From: Petaurus breviceps papuanus
Lineage: Eukaryota > Chordata > Mammalia > Diprotodontia > Petauridae
Reading direction: 5' to 3'
Length of the DNA: 64,000 nucleotides
NCBI GenBank assembly: GCA_028583685.1
Contig: JAMXIF010000003.1
Coordinates: forward strand, 78,432,558-78,496,557
Made by a program: the position numbers and the translations under genes. Positions 22,558 to 34,235 of this stretch are shown here, in pieces; the first letter of the stretch is position 1, and each line of letters starts with the position of its first letter. The notes under the pieces are model-generated. The model did not search any database, was not told where the DNA came from, and worked only from the letters and a program-made list of their open reading frames with translations.

Positions 22558-23285
22558 CCCTGGTAGCCACATAGAAACCTGTTGACGCTCTTTTGCTAGA
22601 TGTCAGAAAACATATAGCAATAGGATTACTCCATGCTTAGAGACTTTATTTTTCCCAAGGAGAGTGAGTAAAAAGAGTTAAAAAATTTTAGAAGAGTTTT
22701 GAGCAAGAAAAAGAAAATGGCCAATGGACAGGGCATGGGAAGATATTACAGATGTAAAGTATAACCTGGTAGGGAACAAGTAGCATACTAAATAGATTGG
22801 GGAATATATTGATTTGATTTAAACACTGAAATATGAAACTAAAGTGACAATGAAATTATTTAGTGGAATAGTTGCCGTTTATTCAATTCCCTCATCTTGT
22901 AAAATGAATGACCTGGCCTAAATGGCATATCAGATTACTGGCTCTAAAATTCTGTGATTTTATTTTGGGAAAAGAGCTATAAATGTCACATTAAATGAGT
23001 TTTCCTTCTGCTGGATATTAGGTTCTAAAATTTTATTGAGTTTACTTTAAAAAAATCTTTTAACAATGAAGATCAGCCATTTCCTTGCCTCTTTGTTTAA
23101 TGAAATAAATCTAATAAATATTAAAAGGAATAATGTGTACAGATTTATGATTTTTATAATTGTCCTTAAAAAACCTACAACTATTTCCTTCATGCTTCAA
23201 CACATGATAACGAGACTCTTTAGATAAACTTTCATTAGGAGGAATCTGTGATGATGATGTCAAAAGTGTACTGCTTTAGCTTTAG
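22558..23285. other. Mostly unassigned; short MIR scrap
   Basis: 'ttccctcatcttgtaaaatg' to 'gctctaaaattctgtgattt' (22888-22962) looks like a plus-strand MIR end. The rest is featureless AT-rich sequence. Confidence 0.45.
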
Positions 23286-23289
23286 GAAC

Positions 23290-23420
23290 TCTGAAATGTC
23301 GGTGTCCATAGGCTTTGGAGTTGAAAGGGTCCTGAGAAATATATTCAAATCCCCTTATTTTACAGTGAACTGAAGCTCCAAAAGATGAAATGATTGCCAG
23401 TAAGATCTGGGGCTTGAAAC
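23290..23420 (-). mobile_element. MIR-like fragment, minus strand
   Basis: 'aaatccccttattttacagt', 'actgaagctccaaaagatga' and 'aatgattgccagtaagatct' are the antisense CORE-SINE end. Confidence 0.5.
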
Positions 23421-23653
23421 AATTTTTTAAATTATAAAATTCAATGTTCTTTCTACTACAACTTAGTCTCTTCCTCCCTTCTTTCCCTTTTTCCATTTTT
23501 CCTTCTTTCCTCCCCCTCTTTCTTCCTCCATGCCACAAACATTTGAGTACTCTACCTACAATATGAAAGGTACTAGGTAGTGGAAAATATTATTAGTCCA
23601 GTCTCCTTAAGACCTAATTTGCCTTGAACTTTTCAAAAGTATGTCCTAATTTT

Positions 23654-23800
23654 CTTTCTTTCTTGTTTTTTTTGGGGGTTAAGTGACTTGCCCAAAGTCA
23701 CACAGCTAGTAAGTGTGTCAAGTGTCTGAGGCTGGATTTTTGAACTCAGGTCCTCCTGACTCCAGGGCCAGTGCTCCATTCACTGCACCACCTAGCCGCC
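23654..23800 (-). mobile_element. WSINE1-like SINE, minus strand
   Basis: Antisense 'gttaagtgacttgcccaaag', 'aggtcctcctgactccaggg' and head 'cactgcaccacctagccgcc'. The target-site duplication cctaatttt is at 23645-23653 and 23801-23809. Confidence 0.93.
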
Positions 23801-23809
23801 CCTAATTTT

Positions 23810-24304
23810 AAATCATCATTTCAAATAGACCAATGATGGAGTCACCTGTCACCTAACGTCCCCCTACCAAATATCACAGGGAAAAAATATTTATTTATTA
23901 TTTCCATAGGTGAAAATGAATTCTACTTATTCCTGAGGGGAAGTGATATCATAATTCAAATCTCAAATTTAAGTTAGTGAACTTGTTAGTAAAGTATTTT
24001 GCTTTGTGAATTTTTGAGCTTCACAAGATAAAATATCTATAAGATTTTAAAAGAATATTTAATGTCATGCTTTAATAAAAACCGTAAATTTCCAATAAGT
24101 CTAAGATTCAATGGGATTTGTAGTGAGTGACTTTTTCATGTGATCTGTGATCTTATTGGCTATTACTATCATGAAGCCAGATCACAAACCCTACATGCCT
24201 ATCCTTTTCCATGTCTTTCCTAAATTTTCAACAGAGCATTCATCATGGTGGTCTGGTTCTACTTATATTCTATGTGTAGTTGTGAACAGTCCAGTGTATT
24301 TGTT
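23810..24304. other. No recognised feature
   Basis: AT-rich intronic sequence without recognised elements. Confidence 0.4.
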
Positions 24305-24420
24305 ACATGGAATCATAGGATTTCAGAACTAGCAGGGATCTTAGAGGTTGCTTAGTCCAACCCATTTTATGTCAAAGATAAGAAAACTGAGGAACAGAGT
24401 GGGAAAGTGACTGGCCTATG
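24305..24420 (-). mobile_element. MIR/CORE-SINE-like fragment
   Basis: 'aatcataggatttcagaact', 'cttagtccaacccattttat' and 'actgaggaacagagtgggaa'. A common marsupial CORE-SINE variant. Confidence 0.55.
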
Positions 24421-24445
24421 GTGGTAAAAAGGGAGGGAGGGAGGG

Positions 24446-24728
24446 AAGGATGGGAATAAGCATTTATACAGTGCCCACCACATGCCAGGCACTTGGCTAA
24501 TTACTTTACAAATATTATCTCATTTGATTCTCACAACAACCCTTGGAGGTAGGTGCTATTATTATCCCCATTTTACAGTTGAGGAAACTGAGGCAAACAA
24601 AGGGTGTGGCTTGCTTGTCCAGGGTCACACAGATATTTTCTGAGGCCAGAATTGAACTAAGGTCTTTCTGACTCCAGGCTCAGCACTCTATCCACTGTGC
24701 TACCTAGCTGCTTCATAGTTTGTATGTA
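24446..24728 (-). mobile_element. MIR-type CORE-SINE, near full length, minus strand
   Basis: 'tgccaggcacttggctaatt', 'ttgattctcacaacaaccct', 'attattatccccattttaca' and 'agtt gaggaaactgaggc', then the 131-bp block shared with 21242-21372, ending at the head 'ccactgtgctacctagctgc'. A (ggga)n patch precedes it at 24429-24449. Confidence 0.8.
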
Positions 24729-24804
24729 GTGCCTAGGACCACACAGGAATTAAGTGGAAGATGATTAATCCACTTTCTTTTCCTGTCAGATATATTCTTG
24801 ATGA

Positions 24805-25215
24805 TGTCACATACCACTTTTTACCAAAGTAATCTTAAGGCACAGATCTGACCATGATGATCCATTGTTTGATAACCTTCAATGGCTCTCTCTTGTATAA
24901 AATATAAGCTCCCTGTCATTTTAAGTGCCCCATGAAATGTTTCTGTCCTGTCATTCCAGATACTTCATTTTGTTCCCTTTTATACATTTACATTCCAATC
25001 AACTGGACTAGCTGTTCCTTGAGCTCTATATTCAATATTCCATCTCTATGCTATGGTACACAATGCCTTACTCTCCAAAACACTCCCTTTTCCCTAACTC
25101 TCAAACTCCTTATCTTCATTGAAGACTCAATTCATGTGTTGTCATTTCTGTCAAGCCTTTGCCTTATACACTCAGTGTTTGATGATCTTCCCCTTCTCAA
25201 ATTATCTTGGATTTA
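24805..25215 (+). mobile_element. L2 LINE 3' fragment
   Basis: 'cacagatctgaccatgatga', 'aatggctctctcttgtataa', 'acaatgccttactctccaaa' and 'gtcaagcctttgccttatac' follow the L2 ORF2 C-terminal order. Confidence 0.65.
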
Positions 25216-25224
25216 CTTATCTGT

Positions 25225-25405
25225 GAATGTTTAACTTAATTCAACCAACAACTTAATGATATAGGTCTCCAGATGCTCCACTTTGCAAATAAATGCATGC
25301 ATTTGCAGATTGCACTGATTGCATGGAATCTTGGACTATTACAGGTCCTCTTCAGTGAGAGCCACATGAAACCCCTGAAAGAGATTGGCTTAACAATCAA
25401 ACCTT
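25225..25405 (+). mobile_element. RTE-type LINE scrap
   Basis: 'agatgctccactttgcaaat', 'gcagattgcactgattgcat' and 'aaacccctgaaagagattgg' resemble the reverse-transcriptase part of mammalian RTE elements. Short and diverged. Confidence 0.4.
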
Positions 25406-25642
25406 CTCATCTGGCTTCCTATACCATGCCTTTGGTCTTTGTAAATTGTTCTCTGGAAGGTCACTTGTAATCTATTAGGTGCTAAATATGATAGCATCTT
25501 CTCATCCTGCTTAACCTTTATGCAGTATTAGACAGGGTAGACCTACCATTTTCTCTTGCTCCTTATACCTGTCTGAATCTTCCTCATTTAGTCTTCTTCC
25601 TGGGACATGTCTTCCTCCTCATTTCTAAGTGTGTGTATGCAC

Positions 25643-25644
<2 letters not shown>

Positions 25645-25688
<44 letters not shown>

Positions 25689-25690
25689 TG
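25645..25690. repeat. (TA)n microsatellite
   Basis: About 20 TA units, passing into a (TATG/TGTG)-rich stretch up to about 25745. Confidence 0.95.
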
Positions 25691-25784
25691 TATGTTTATA
25701 TGGGTATGTGCATGTACATGTGTGTGCATGTATGGTATGTGTGTCTGTTTTCTAAGTCTGTCCTTAGCTCTCTCCTTTCTTTTC

Positions 25785-26000
25785 AGCCTTTTGGGGAGGC
25801 AGAGTGGTAAATTGAAAAGAGTATCAGCTCTGGAATATAAAGATGAAGGTTTAAATCCCAAATCTGATAGTTATTAGGTACCTGTGTCACCTTGGGCAAC
25901 TCAGTCAACCTCCCTGGGGCTCAGTCTCCTCATATGTAAAACGAATGGGTTGGATTAGATGGTCTCTGGGGCCCCTTCTAACTCTATGATCTTATGTCCT
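25785..26000 (+). mobile_element. MIR, plus strand, nested in L2
   Basis: 'ggcagagtggtaaattgaaa', 'cagctctggaatataaagat', 'caccttgggcaactcagtca' and ending 'ttctaactctatgatctta'. Confidence 0.7.
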
Positions 26001-26169
26001 TTTTCTATTCTTTACCTAGGTGATCTCATGTATTTCTACAGGTTCAGTTATCACCGCTATGTAGATGACTCCCAAGTCTTTATAGTCATCTATAAAGATA
26101 TCTTTTCTCTGAGTCTTAGTCTTTCATTTTCTACTTTAATCATTTATAAAATAATAAGAATAGACAGCA

Positions 26170-26400
26170 TATATATATATATATATCACTTTAAGGTTTA
26201 CAAAGCACTTTTACATATATGATCTCATTTGGTCCTCAAAATAACCCCAAGGTAGGTGATATTATTATCTCCATTTTTTTTTAGATCAGGAAACTGAGAC
26301 AGGTGCAGGTTCGGGGATTTGTCTAGGTGTCCGAGGAGGACTTTGAATTCAGATCTTTCTGGCTCCAAGGCCAGTACTGTAGACCACCTAGTTGCCTAGA
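26170..26400 (-). mobile_element. MIR, minus strand, nested in L2
   Basis: 'aaggtttacaaagcactttt', 'gtaggtgatattattatctc', 'gatcaggaaactgagacagg' and head 'gaccacctagttgcct'. A short (TA)n runs into its left end. Confidence 0.75.
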
Positions 26401-27074
26401 TTTTCTACAATGGGATACAGAATTTAAACCACTCAAACTCATTCTGTCTAAAACTGAACTGTCAATCTTTTCCTCTCTTCTTTTTACTACTTCCCTATTT
26501 TTATAGGTGGTACTACCATTACCTTGGTCACCTGGGCTGGAAACTTTGGACTCACTTTTGACTCTTGCATCTCCCTCAACTTACACATCCAATTGTTTGC
26601 TACATCCTGTAAACTCTATCCTTCCAACATCTTTTGGGGTTCCCCCTCTGTACCTGAATTGCCCTATTCTAGTTTAGACCCATGTCACCTGCTGCTTTAA
26701 GTATATGGATAGACACTTGGCCAGTCTCTTTGCTCCCTGTCTCTATAATTCTTCCTTCATACAGTGTATGTATATAGAACAAACATTTTTGTAGTAAACA
26801 CTCAATAAGAATTTATCGAATTGAATTCACAAAGCCAAAACCATGTGGATTAAGAATGAGTGGATCCCTGACTACCACATGCTGTTTGACTGGCAGTCTA
26901 TTGAATGAATGCTATAGAAATCAATGTACTAATCTCAGACTACAGTATAAGGAGGATAATGAGCTGGGTTGAATTTGAGGAATTACTCAGTGCTTTCATC
27001 ATCCCAAGAGGCTCTTTCTACAAAATAAAAATAAAACAAAATAATACCATCTTTCTAGATAGAAAGATAAAGCA

Positions 27075-27185
27075 TTTGTCAAGTGTTTACTAGGTATTAG
27101 GCAGTGTGCTAAATGCTAGAAATGCAGGCAACCAAACAAGTACCTCCCCCAAAGGAGCTTATATTCAGGTAGAAGAAAAAGACAC
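27075..27185 (-). mobile_element. L2 3' end, minus strand
   Basis: 'gtcaagtgtttactaggtat', 'taggcagtgtgctaaatgct' and 'ggagcttatattcaggtaga' are the antisense L2 tail. Confidence 0.65.
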
Positions 27186-27384
27186 CTTAAGTGAGATGGA
27201 GGGTTGGTTCTGGGCAAACTAAGGTGAAAGCTCATTTATCAGAGCCTCAGGCAGTTCTCAGATGGGAGTACAAGTTTCAGGTGGGTAGGAGATGGGGATG
27301 AAGACTGGAGTGTAAGCTTCATGGTTTGGAGCTAGTGACAGTATCATTTTCTTGTTAATGCTCTATTTATCTCTACCTTTAGTA

Positions 27385-27570
27385 CAATGGAGACAACTCT
27401 GGGCAGAGTCAGGTGACCTGTGTTATAGTACTAACTTGGTCACTATATTTGTGTCATGGGCGAACTGATTTCACCCTCCCTTCCCCTAGTTTTTAGTTTC
27501 CTCATCTGTGAAATAAAGTGGTTGGATGAGTTGTTTTCTAAGGTGACTTTCAGCTTTAACATAAAAGAAG
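27385..27570 (+). mobile_element. MIR, plus strand
   Basis: 'gagtcaggtgacctgtgtta', 'gttgtttcctcatctgtg'-like block near 27498 and 'gtggttggatgagttgtttt' near 27520. Diverged. Confidence 0.55.
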
Positions 27571-28605
27571 ATAGTTCTATCTTACTTTGCTTCCTGATGT
27601 TTTCTATGTAAATATCAATCCTTCCCCCGGTAATGCTCTCAAGCTCACCTATGCTGTTTCTTTAAATTTATAACTCTCATTGAATTTAAGAGAGAGAAAA
27701 AGTTTTCTTTGCTAGGCTGAAAAAATATAAACAACCTGATTACATTGATGAATTCTTAGCAGTTAAAATGAAATTTAGCACCATGTTGACAATGGTAATT
27801 CGCACATATTCCTAAACTTAAAATTTATTATTCACTTCAAATTATTTCACTGCAAACCTTTTATCAACCTGATAACAAGTGTGGAATATATTGATTTCAA
27901 TTTCATCTCTTTTCTACTTCATACCTTATCACAGGAGGTCCTTAAGAGTAGCATAACAATCCTAAATGGGGTCAAAGGGAGAAGAGAACTGGCTAGACAA
28001 TTGAATAATCAACCATCCTTTGAATTATCAAGGGAGGATTATCCTGCCCTTTGATTAGTTATGAGATCAAGCTATTTGCCTCAAAAACCATTCAGAGGCC
28101 ATGGAACTCACAATTAATGATCTTCAGTGGCTTGCTGTAATTGTCACCCCCCCCCCCACTTCAAATACCACCAACTCAAATATTTTGTAAAGGTTGTTGC
28201 TTTATCTACATAGTGTTTCTTCTTTTCCTTTAGAAACTTCCAGTTTCAGAGGGCTCATATCTTAAGGAATAGGTTTTTCCCTACTTAAACAATTTTCAAG
28301 GTCATATGGGATACTGTTGGCAATTTTATTAAGTTTCCTTTCTTTTAGTGGCTCTCTATATGTTAATCTATGAATATTTTCCCTCTATTTCCTCCTCTCT
28401 GTTATTAAGCTTTAAAAGCTTTGATTCCTGTGTTCCCACTTTAATAAACCATGTCCAATTTTGAATTTCCTTTTTCCTCAGTGATATGAGCTGTTTTAGG
28501 CTGGGTAGTAATTTGGCTTCAGCTGCTAGCATTTTAGTGAATTGGCAGTGACTGGTATCTTTTCAGTTTGCTGATACCACACTGTTGGACTCAATACATT
28601 CGATG
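27571..28605. other. No recognised feature
   Basis: AT-rich intronic sequence with a run of 12 C at 28148-28159. I recognise no repeats or exons. Confidence 0.45.
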
Positions 28606-28609
28606 TCTC

Positions 28610-29030
28610 AGTGGAGTTCAATTCAATTCAACAAACACACATGAAATGGCTCCAATGTGCAAGACGCTGTACCAAGCCAGGGGAAGCAAAGATAGATATG
28701 GCAGTTTCTGCCTTCAAGAAATTTACAATCTAATAGGGGAAATCAAGCATGATCCATACACTAATATAAAAGAAAAGACTATAAGTGCATGGGAGTGGAG
28801 GGTGCAAAGTGTTGTGAGTGATTTAAGAAGACACATTATTTACCTAGGTAAGGAATTGAGGGATGCCACAAAAATAAAGTGATATTACAACTGAACAAGA
28901 TTTTAATATGCAGAAATGAGGGTATGTAAAAGGAAGAAGGAGGGCTGGAATTCAGGCAATAGAGACAACAGGATAAACAAATTCATAGAGGTGGGAGTGG
29001 GTTAGGAAGATATTAGGTTCTTGGGAGAGG
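28610..29030 (-). mobile_element. L2-related LINE 3' part, minus strand
   Basis: 'caattcaacaaacacacatg', 'caatgtgcaagacgctgtac', 'gccttcaagaaatttacaat' and later antisense body. The open frame over it (28568-28882) is not a gene. Confidence 0.6.
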
Positions 29031-29119
29031 GAACCTTAGTTACACAATCACAGCTCTGAAGACAACGGTACTTTTCATATGCTGAAAAGCTGTCAGAAAC
29101 CTCAACATCTAACTACTTA

Positions 29120-29340
29120 GTAGGCAGCTAGAGGGCATAGTCCACGGAGTTCTGAAGTTGGGAGTCAGGAGAACCTGAACTCCAATACTGCCTCAAATAC
29201 TAACTTACTTAGCTGTGTGACCCTGGGAAAGATCCTCTTCTGCAAAATAAGGACAAAAATTATACCTACGTAATAAAGTTGCTATGAAGCCTGAAGATAG
29301 TGTAAGTTAAGAGATTTGTATGTGTGTCAGTGCTATGTCA
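29120..29340 (+). mobile_element. MIR, plus strand
   Basis: 'gtaggcagctagagggcata', 'gagtcaggagaacctgaact', 'agctgtgtgaccctgggaaa' and a 3' block near 'gttaagagatttgtatgtgt'. Confidence 0.7.
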
Positions 29341-29344
29341 AGGT

Positions 29345-29572
29345 CTTTGACATTCTTTTATGTCATGCACCTCTTTGGCAGTCTGGTGAAGCGATGACGC
29401 CTTCTTAGAATAATTTTTGTTGCTTGTATTTCTAACGTAAGGAAATGTTAAATTTCAGTTAGAAGTTAGTGAAAATAAAGATGTAGTTTTTTACCACCCA
29501 AGTTTACAGAAGCCCTAAAATCTATCCATGAATTCAAGGGGTCTGTAAATCCCAGTTTGAGAACTTTTAGGC
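29345..29572 (+). mobile_element. TIR-type repeat, near full length
   Basis: 'cattcttttatgtcatgcac', 'ctctttggcagtctggtgaa', 'gttaaatttcagttagaagt' and 'atctatccatgaattcaagg', with ends near aaggtcttt and gagaactttt. It is the least disturbed copy of the family that also hosts the L1 at 7838-10178. Confidence 0.55.
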
Positions 29573-30350
29573 TATATAAAGGTTATCATTGCTACTGCTA
29601 CTATTACTACTGCTTTCATTTCTCCAGGGAAGATTTGGGAAAGAACAAATGTGGCATTAGTTTCAGAAAGAAAGCAGTCTATTCTCAACATGGAGTGATG
29701 TGTTCAGAGACGTTCAACAAGGGGACAATATGGAGAAACTCAAGAGTTTTTAAAATCTCTCTCTTTCTAGTGGGACCTTATCATTTTGATTAGAGTGAAC
29801 CCTTAGAAAATTTGATACTACTCTATTACAATGTAAATATAAACATATTCTAAAACCAAAAGCAAATTATTTTAAAATTAAACCTTGTTTTGGATCACCC
29901 ATACTTTCTACCCCACAAGTAGCAATAAGTAAGAACTGATTATACGTGACTTTATTTGGATTTTGAATCACTGAGAATTTCTTTACCTCACAAGATCAAA
30001 GAATTTTTGTTTATAAATAATATGCTTCTTGGCCACAATGGATACACGATTCATCTTTTAACCAGATCTCATGTCATTCTGTTATATCTTTCAGGCATGG
30101 GTAGAACATGATATTCAATATATGGTGGGAAAATACAAGACTAAGGCCTGAGGGGCCAAAGGCCAGAAACTCCACAATACCAAAGATGTTTGAACAAACT
30201 CAGAATGACACAGTGGAATATAGGTGATAGGTTGGGGAAAGGAGGAAAGAACAACATTTTTTAGGAGGGACTTTAAAATAACACATATGTATTCATTTCT
30301 GGCTTAGATTCATCTTTGATTTATACAGAAACATCATAAATTTATAAAAG
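29573..30350. other. No recognised feature
   Basis: AT-rich intronic sequence. Nothing identified. Confidence 0.4.
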
Positions 30351-30354
30351 ATTC

Positions 30355-31312
30355 ATTTAAATTTAACAAACGTTGATTAAATATATACTACGAGCAAAGT
30401 GCTAGGGATATAAAGAAGAAAAACAACATTGTTCTTACTCACAATCTGAAGGGAGAAGGTGTTAAGAAAGATACCCAATACCCAAGGTAGACTTTGATAA
30501 GAAAAAATATTATGAATGTGGAGGCATACAAAGTAATATAAGAAAATTTGATGAGGGAGAGATAGCTTTCAACTGGATGAAATTTAAGAAGGTTCTGTGG
30601 AGGAGGTGGTACATCATTTGGGTCCTTAAAGAATAAAGATTATAACAGGTAGAGATGAGAAGGTGTTATATTCCTGGAATGGGTAACTGGTTTATACAAA
30701 TATATGGAGACAGGATGAGACAAGAAGAGATCAGGGAATAACTGCTAGTCCAGTTTGGCCAGAAAGTGGAATATGAAATTCAGAAGGGAACAAAACTGGA
30801 AAAGTAGGTTGGAATCAGATTGTGGAAAGCTTGAAATGTTAGGTCAAGTAGTTTACATGTTATCCCACAGGTGATGAGAAGCTATGGAAAGATTTTGAGC
30901 AGGGAGACATAGGGTTAGTTTTTACTTTAGGAAGATTATTTTGGTAACTGTGTAATGTATTGATTGGATAGAAGAGAGACGGGAGGCAAGGAGACTAGCT
31001 AAGATATGATGAAAGCCTGGATTAGGTACAGCAAACAGAAAGAAAGGAAGTATAGGGGTGGCTAGGTGGCCCAGTGAATAGATCACTGGCCTTGGAGTCA
31101 GGAGACCTGAGTTCAAATCTAGCCTCAGACCCTTAAGATGCACAAAAAAAAAACAAAAACAAAAACAAACAACCTAGCCATGTGACCTTGGGCAAGTTAC
31201 TTAACCCCAATTGCCCCTCCAAAAAAAGCAAAACAAAAAAGAGGAAGTATAGATGGTTACAAGGGATATTTCTAACTTAGAATTAATGGGACTTGACAAG
31301 TGATTGGATGTG
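30355..31312 (-). mobile_element. L2 LINE, minus strand (outer element, part 1)
   Basis: 'caaacgttgattaaatatat', 'agggagacatagggttagtt', 'gaagattattttggtaactg' and 'gacttgacaagtgattggat' follow the antisense L2 order. A SINE (31056-31241) and then a plus-strand L2 (31313-32405) interrupt it. Confidence 0.75.
31056..31241 (+). mobile_element. WSINE1-like SINE
   Basis: 'gtggctaggtggcccagtga' to 'acttaaccccaattgcccct', with an internal A-rich expansion (caaaaa units) at 31141-31172. The target-site duplication aggaagtatag is at 31045-31055 and 31242-31252. Confidence 0.93.
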
Positions 31313-32405
31313 GGGATTCTCCAATCTACTTATCCTGCCTCAAACTCTATGCTGACCTCTAATCTCACATCTCCAACTGCTTTTCAGACAGCTAAAACTA
31401 AATGTCCAGTAGAAATCTTAAATTCAGTATGTCCAAAAAGGGACCTATTATCTGTTCTCTTCAGCCCTACTCCCCTCCCTTCCCCCACCTCTCCACTTTT
31501 TCTATTATTGCAGAGGGCAACACCATCCTTTCAGTTCCTCAGGCTTGTAGCCTAGGAATCATCTTGGATTCCTCACTATATCTCAAAGCTACCTCCCTGA
31601 CCACACCCACCCTCAATATTCAATCTGTTGCCAAGGCCTGTCAATTCTACCTTTGTAACATCTTTGCAACATCTCTCAAGTACTGCCCCTTCTTTGCTTT
31701 GACACTGGCACCACTCTACTGCAGGCCATCATCACTTCACACTTGGATTATTACAATAATAATATTATTAGACCCGCGTACTGGTGGGTCTGTCTGCCTT
31801 AAGTCTATCCCACTCCAATCCATCCTCCATTCAGCCACTAAAGCGATTTTTCTAAAGTGCAGATCTGATCATATCACACCCTTACTCAATAAACTCCAGT
31901 GCTTTCCTTATTACCTCCAGGAAAAAAAACAAAATGTTCTGTTTGGCATTCAAAACCCTTCATCACCTGGGTCCCTCCTACCTTTCCAGTCTCTTTACAC
32001 TTTACTAACTAACATGTATTCTTTGATCCAGTGACATTGCCCTCCTGGCTGTTCCACAAACAAAACAGCACATCTCTTGGCTCTGCTCATTTTCTTTTTT
32101 TCTGGTCTGCCCACAGGCCTGGAACACTCTCCCTGTTCTGTTCTCCCTACTGATCTCCTAACTAAAACCGCACTTTCTACAGGGAGCCTTCTCTAACCCC
32201 TCATAATTTTAATGCCTTCTTTCTGTTAATTGCCTCCTATTTATCCCGCCTGTAGCTTTCTTTGTATGTATTTGTTTACATATTGTCTCCTTCATTTGAT
32301 TGTAAGGTGTTTGAGGGTAGGATCTGTCTTTTGACTCCTTTTGTATTCCTTAGCACTTAGCACAGGGCTTCACACATATTAGGAGCTTAATAAATGTTTA
32401 TTGAT
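31313..32405 (+). mobile_element. L2 LINE 3' 1.1 kb, inserted in an opposite-strand L2
   Basis: 'ctatgctgacctctaatctc', 'gtccagtagaaatcttaaat', 'aggcttgtagcctaggaatc', 'ggctgttccacaaacaaaac', and 'ggatctgtcttttgactcct' to 'aataaatgtttattgattag'. A well-preserved L2 end. Stops leave at most a 210-codon remnant. Confidence 0.88.
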
Positions 32406-33010
32406 TAGTTGATTGGTTGATTGAGGAGATGGGGTGGAAGAAAGCATATATGGTAATTTAATGTTTAGGAAATATATGATAACCTAAAGTTTCAAGCCTG
32501 AGAGGCTAGAAGAATAGGAGTACCATCAAAAGAAAGTAGAAAAGAGGTATGTTTTGGGGGCAAGATTAAGAGTAAAGTTCTAGAATTGTTGAGTTTGAAG
32601 TTTTAGAGGGACACAGAGCTGGAAGTATGAAAGTAGGGTTCAGACTAAGAACACAGTTTAACATGTAGATTTGGGAAGCAAATGTGTATTGATGAGAGTT
32701 GAAGTTATGGTATTAGGTGGGATGATTAAAGGAGTTTAGAGAAAAAAAGAGAAGTGAGGTCAGGGTTTATGAGATACCTGTACTTATGGAGAATTAAATT
32801 AGATAATTGCATCATCTAATTAAATCTACTTAGTACATCGTATGTGAATTATCAAATGAGTCCCACTGATTTCTCATGAAGATCCTATGTAAGGCCAAAT
32901 GAGTCTGAGAAGGAGGTAGGAGGAAAAACAATAGACAGCAATGTCAAAGGTGAAGAGATCAGTAAAGAGGCAGTCAAAAGTGTCAAGTACTATAGAGAAA
33001 CCAAGGGGAT
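32406..33010 (-). mobile_element. L2 LINE, minus strand (outer element, part 2)
   Basis: 'gagatggggtggaagaaagc' resumes directly from 'gattggatgtgggg' of part 1. Antisense L2 then runs on ('tttgaagttttagagggaca', 'caagtactatagagaaacca'). A 102-bp foreign block sits at 32795-32896. Confidence 0.6.
32795..32896 (+). repeat. 102-bp duplicated segment, copy 1
   Basis: Starts 'taaattagataattgcatca' and ends 'agatcctatgtaaggcc'. Copy 2 is at 33612-33713, the same length and about 95 of 102 identical. Here it lies within antisense L2. Confidence 0.9.
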
Positions 33011-34019
33011 TGAGGACTAAGAAAAGGTTACAAAGGGATTTTTATATTATTCTTTCCCCCTTTTGGATCTGTTCGTTAGGATACAAAAACCCTAAGTAGG
33101 CAGCAACCCTATGAAGATCCAAAGAAGATTTAGAGTTAGCCTGACTCTGATTTACACAATTGTTAAAAATTCAAAGAACTAAAGAAACTAATTTTTGCAC
33201 TTAAAAAAATCCAGAACAATTGAGTATTCATTTCCAAACATAAGAGCCAGAGTTATTATTAGGAGAGTCTGTCAGAAACACAGTTCCATAAACCTCCAAT
33301 TTTCTCCTTGGCTCATATCCAGGCTGTTGTGAGGATTTTTCACTGGAATACAGACAGGGCCTCTAGTTCTTTTATGTGATGTTATCACAGAAGCATTATC
33401 ACCTAGTGAATAGAGGGCCCTGGTCTCTGACTTAGTTATCTTGAAATAAAATTTGAGTTATGACATAAACTCATATAGTTAACAAAACCAGATGTAGTCT
33501 TTGATCCTCTGGGAGATGATTCTTTCTGGATAATTTCACAGGAATCCCTCAGGGATATCTAAATGACCTTTTCTTTTAGACTTCATAATGTCTTGTGCTT
33601 TGTTAAGTGTCTAAATTAGATAATTTCATCATCCCATTAAATCTATTTAGTGCATTGTATGTGAATTATCAAATGAGTCCCACTGGTTTCTCATGAAGAT
33701 CCTATGTAAGGCCTAATTTGCCACTTCTCTCTATCTCATACTACCCCATCTAAGGGACACTGAGTCTCCCACAGTCCTGATGCAGTTTGGGAAGTCATTT
33801 AAATGCTGCTACTTAAGCAACTCTTTTGCCAGGAAGATGGTGCCCAATATTTTAAACACAATTTAATTCTTAATATTTCCCTAGAAATATTCACCTTTGC
33901 CTTTGTGCTTAAATGAGGCTGCCTATTTATTGAAGAAAAATGGTAAGAATTATAGGGAAATATAGGACTCAATGAATAAACACGTACAAAACCATTATAA
34001 ATAGGGATTTGATTATAAG
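33011..34019. other. Unassigned apart from the duplicated segment
   Basis: Intronic sequence. Only the 102-bp direct repeat at 33612-33713 stands out. Confidence 0.4.
33612..33713 (+). repeat. 102-bp duplicated segment, copy 2
   Basis: Direct repeat of 32795-32896, 817 bp downstream, in sequence with no recognised repeat. Seven mismatches, no indel. Confidence 0.9.
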
Positions 34020-34235
34020 AGCAATTCATTAATATGGTGTAAAGCAGTTTACAAAACCTTTTCCTCACACCAGCCCTATGAGGTAGGTAGTAGAAATATT
34101 ATTCTCTTTTTTACAGTTGAGGAAAGCAAGGCTCTGAGAAGTTATATGATAAACACTCTCATATAGCTTGTAAGTGTCAATTGTCAAATGTAGGTTTTAA
34201 CCCCACCTTGTTTTGTCCAAGGTCAGTACAGTACC
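34020..34235 (-). mobile_element. MIR, minus strand
   Basis: 'aaagcagtttacaaaacctt', 'ctatgaggtaggtagtagaa', 'cagttgaggaaagcaaggct' and 'gttttaaccccaccttgttt'. Confidence 0.7.

Larger units (their letters stand above)
25480..26830 (+). mobile_element. L2 LINE, interrupted by two MIRs and a (TA)n tract
   Basis: L2 pieces are at about 25480-25640, 26005-26165 ('gtagatgactcccaagtctt') and 26405-26830 ('aactcattctgtctaaaact', 'ccttggtcacctgggctgga', 'acactcaataagaatttatc'). They run in ORF2 order, so they were one copy. Confidence 0.65.

Noticed and set aside
31402-32034. 210-codon plus-strand open frame
   Set aside because: It lies wholly in L2 ORF2 sequence; a remnant of a dead LINE, not a host gene.
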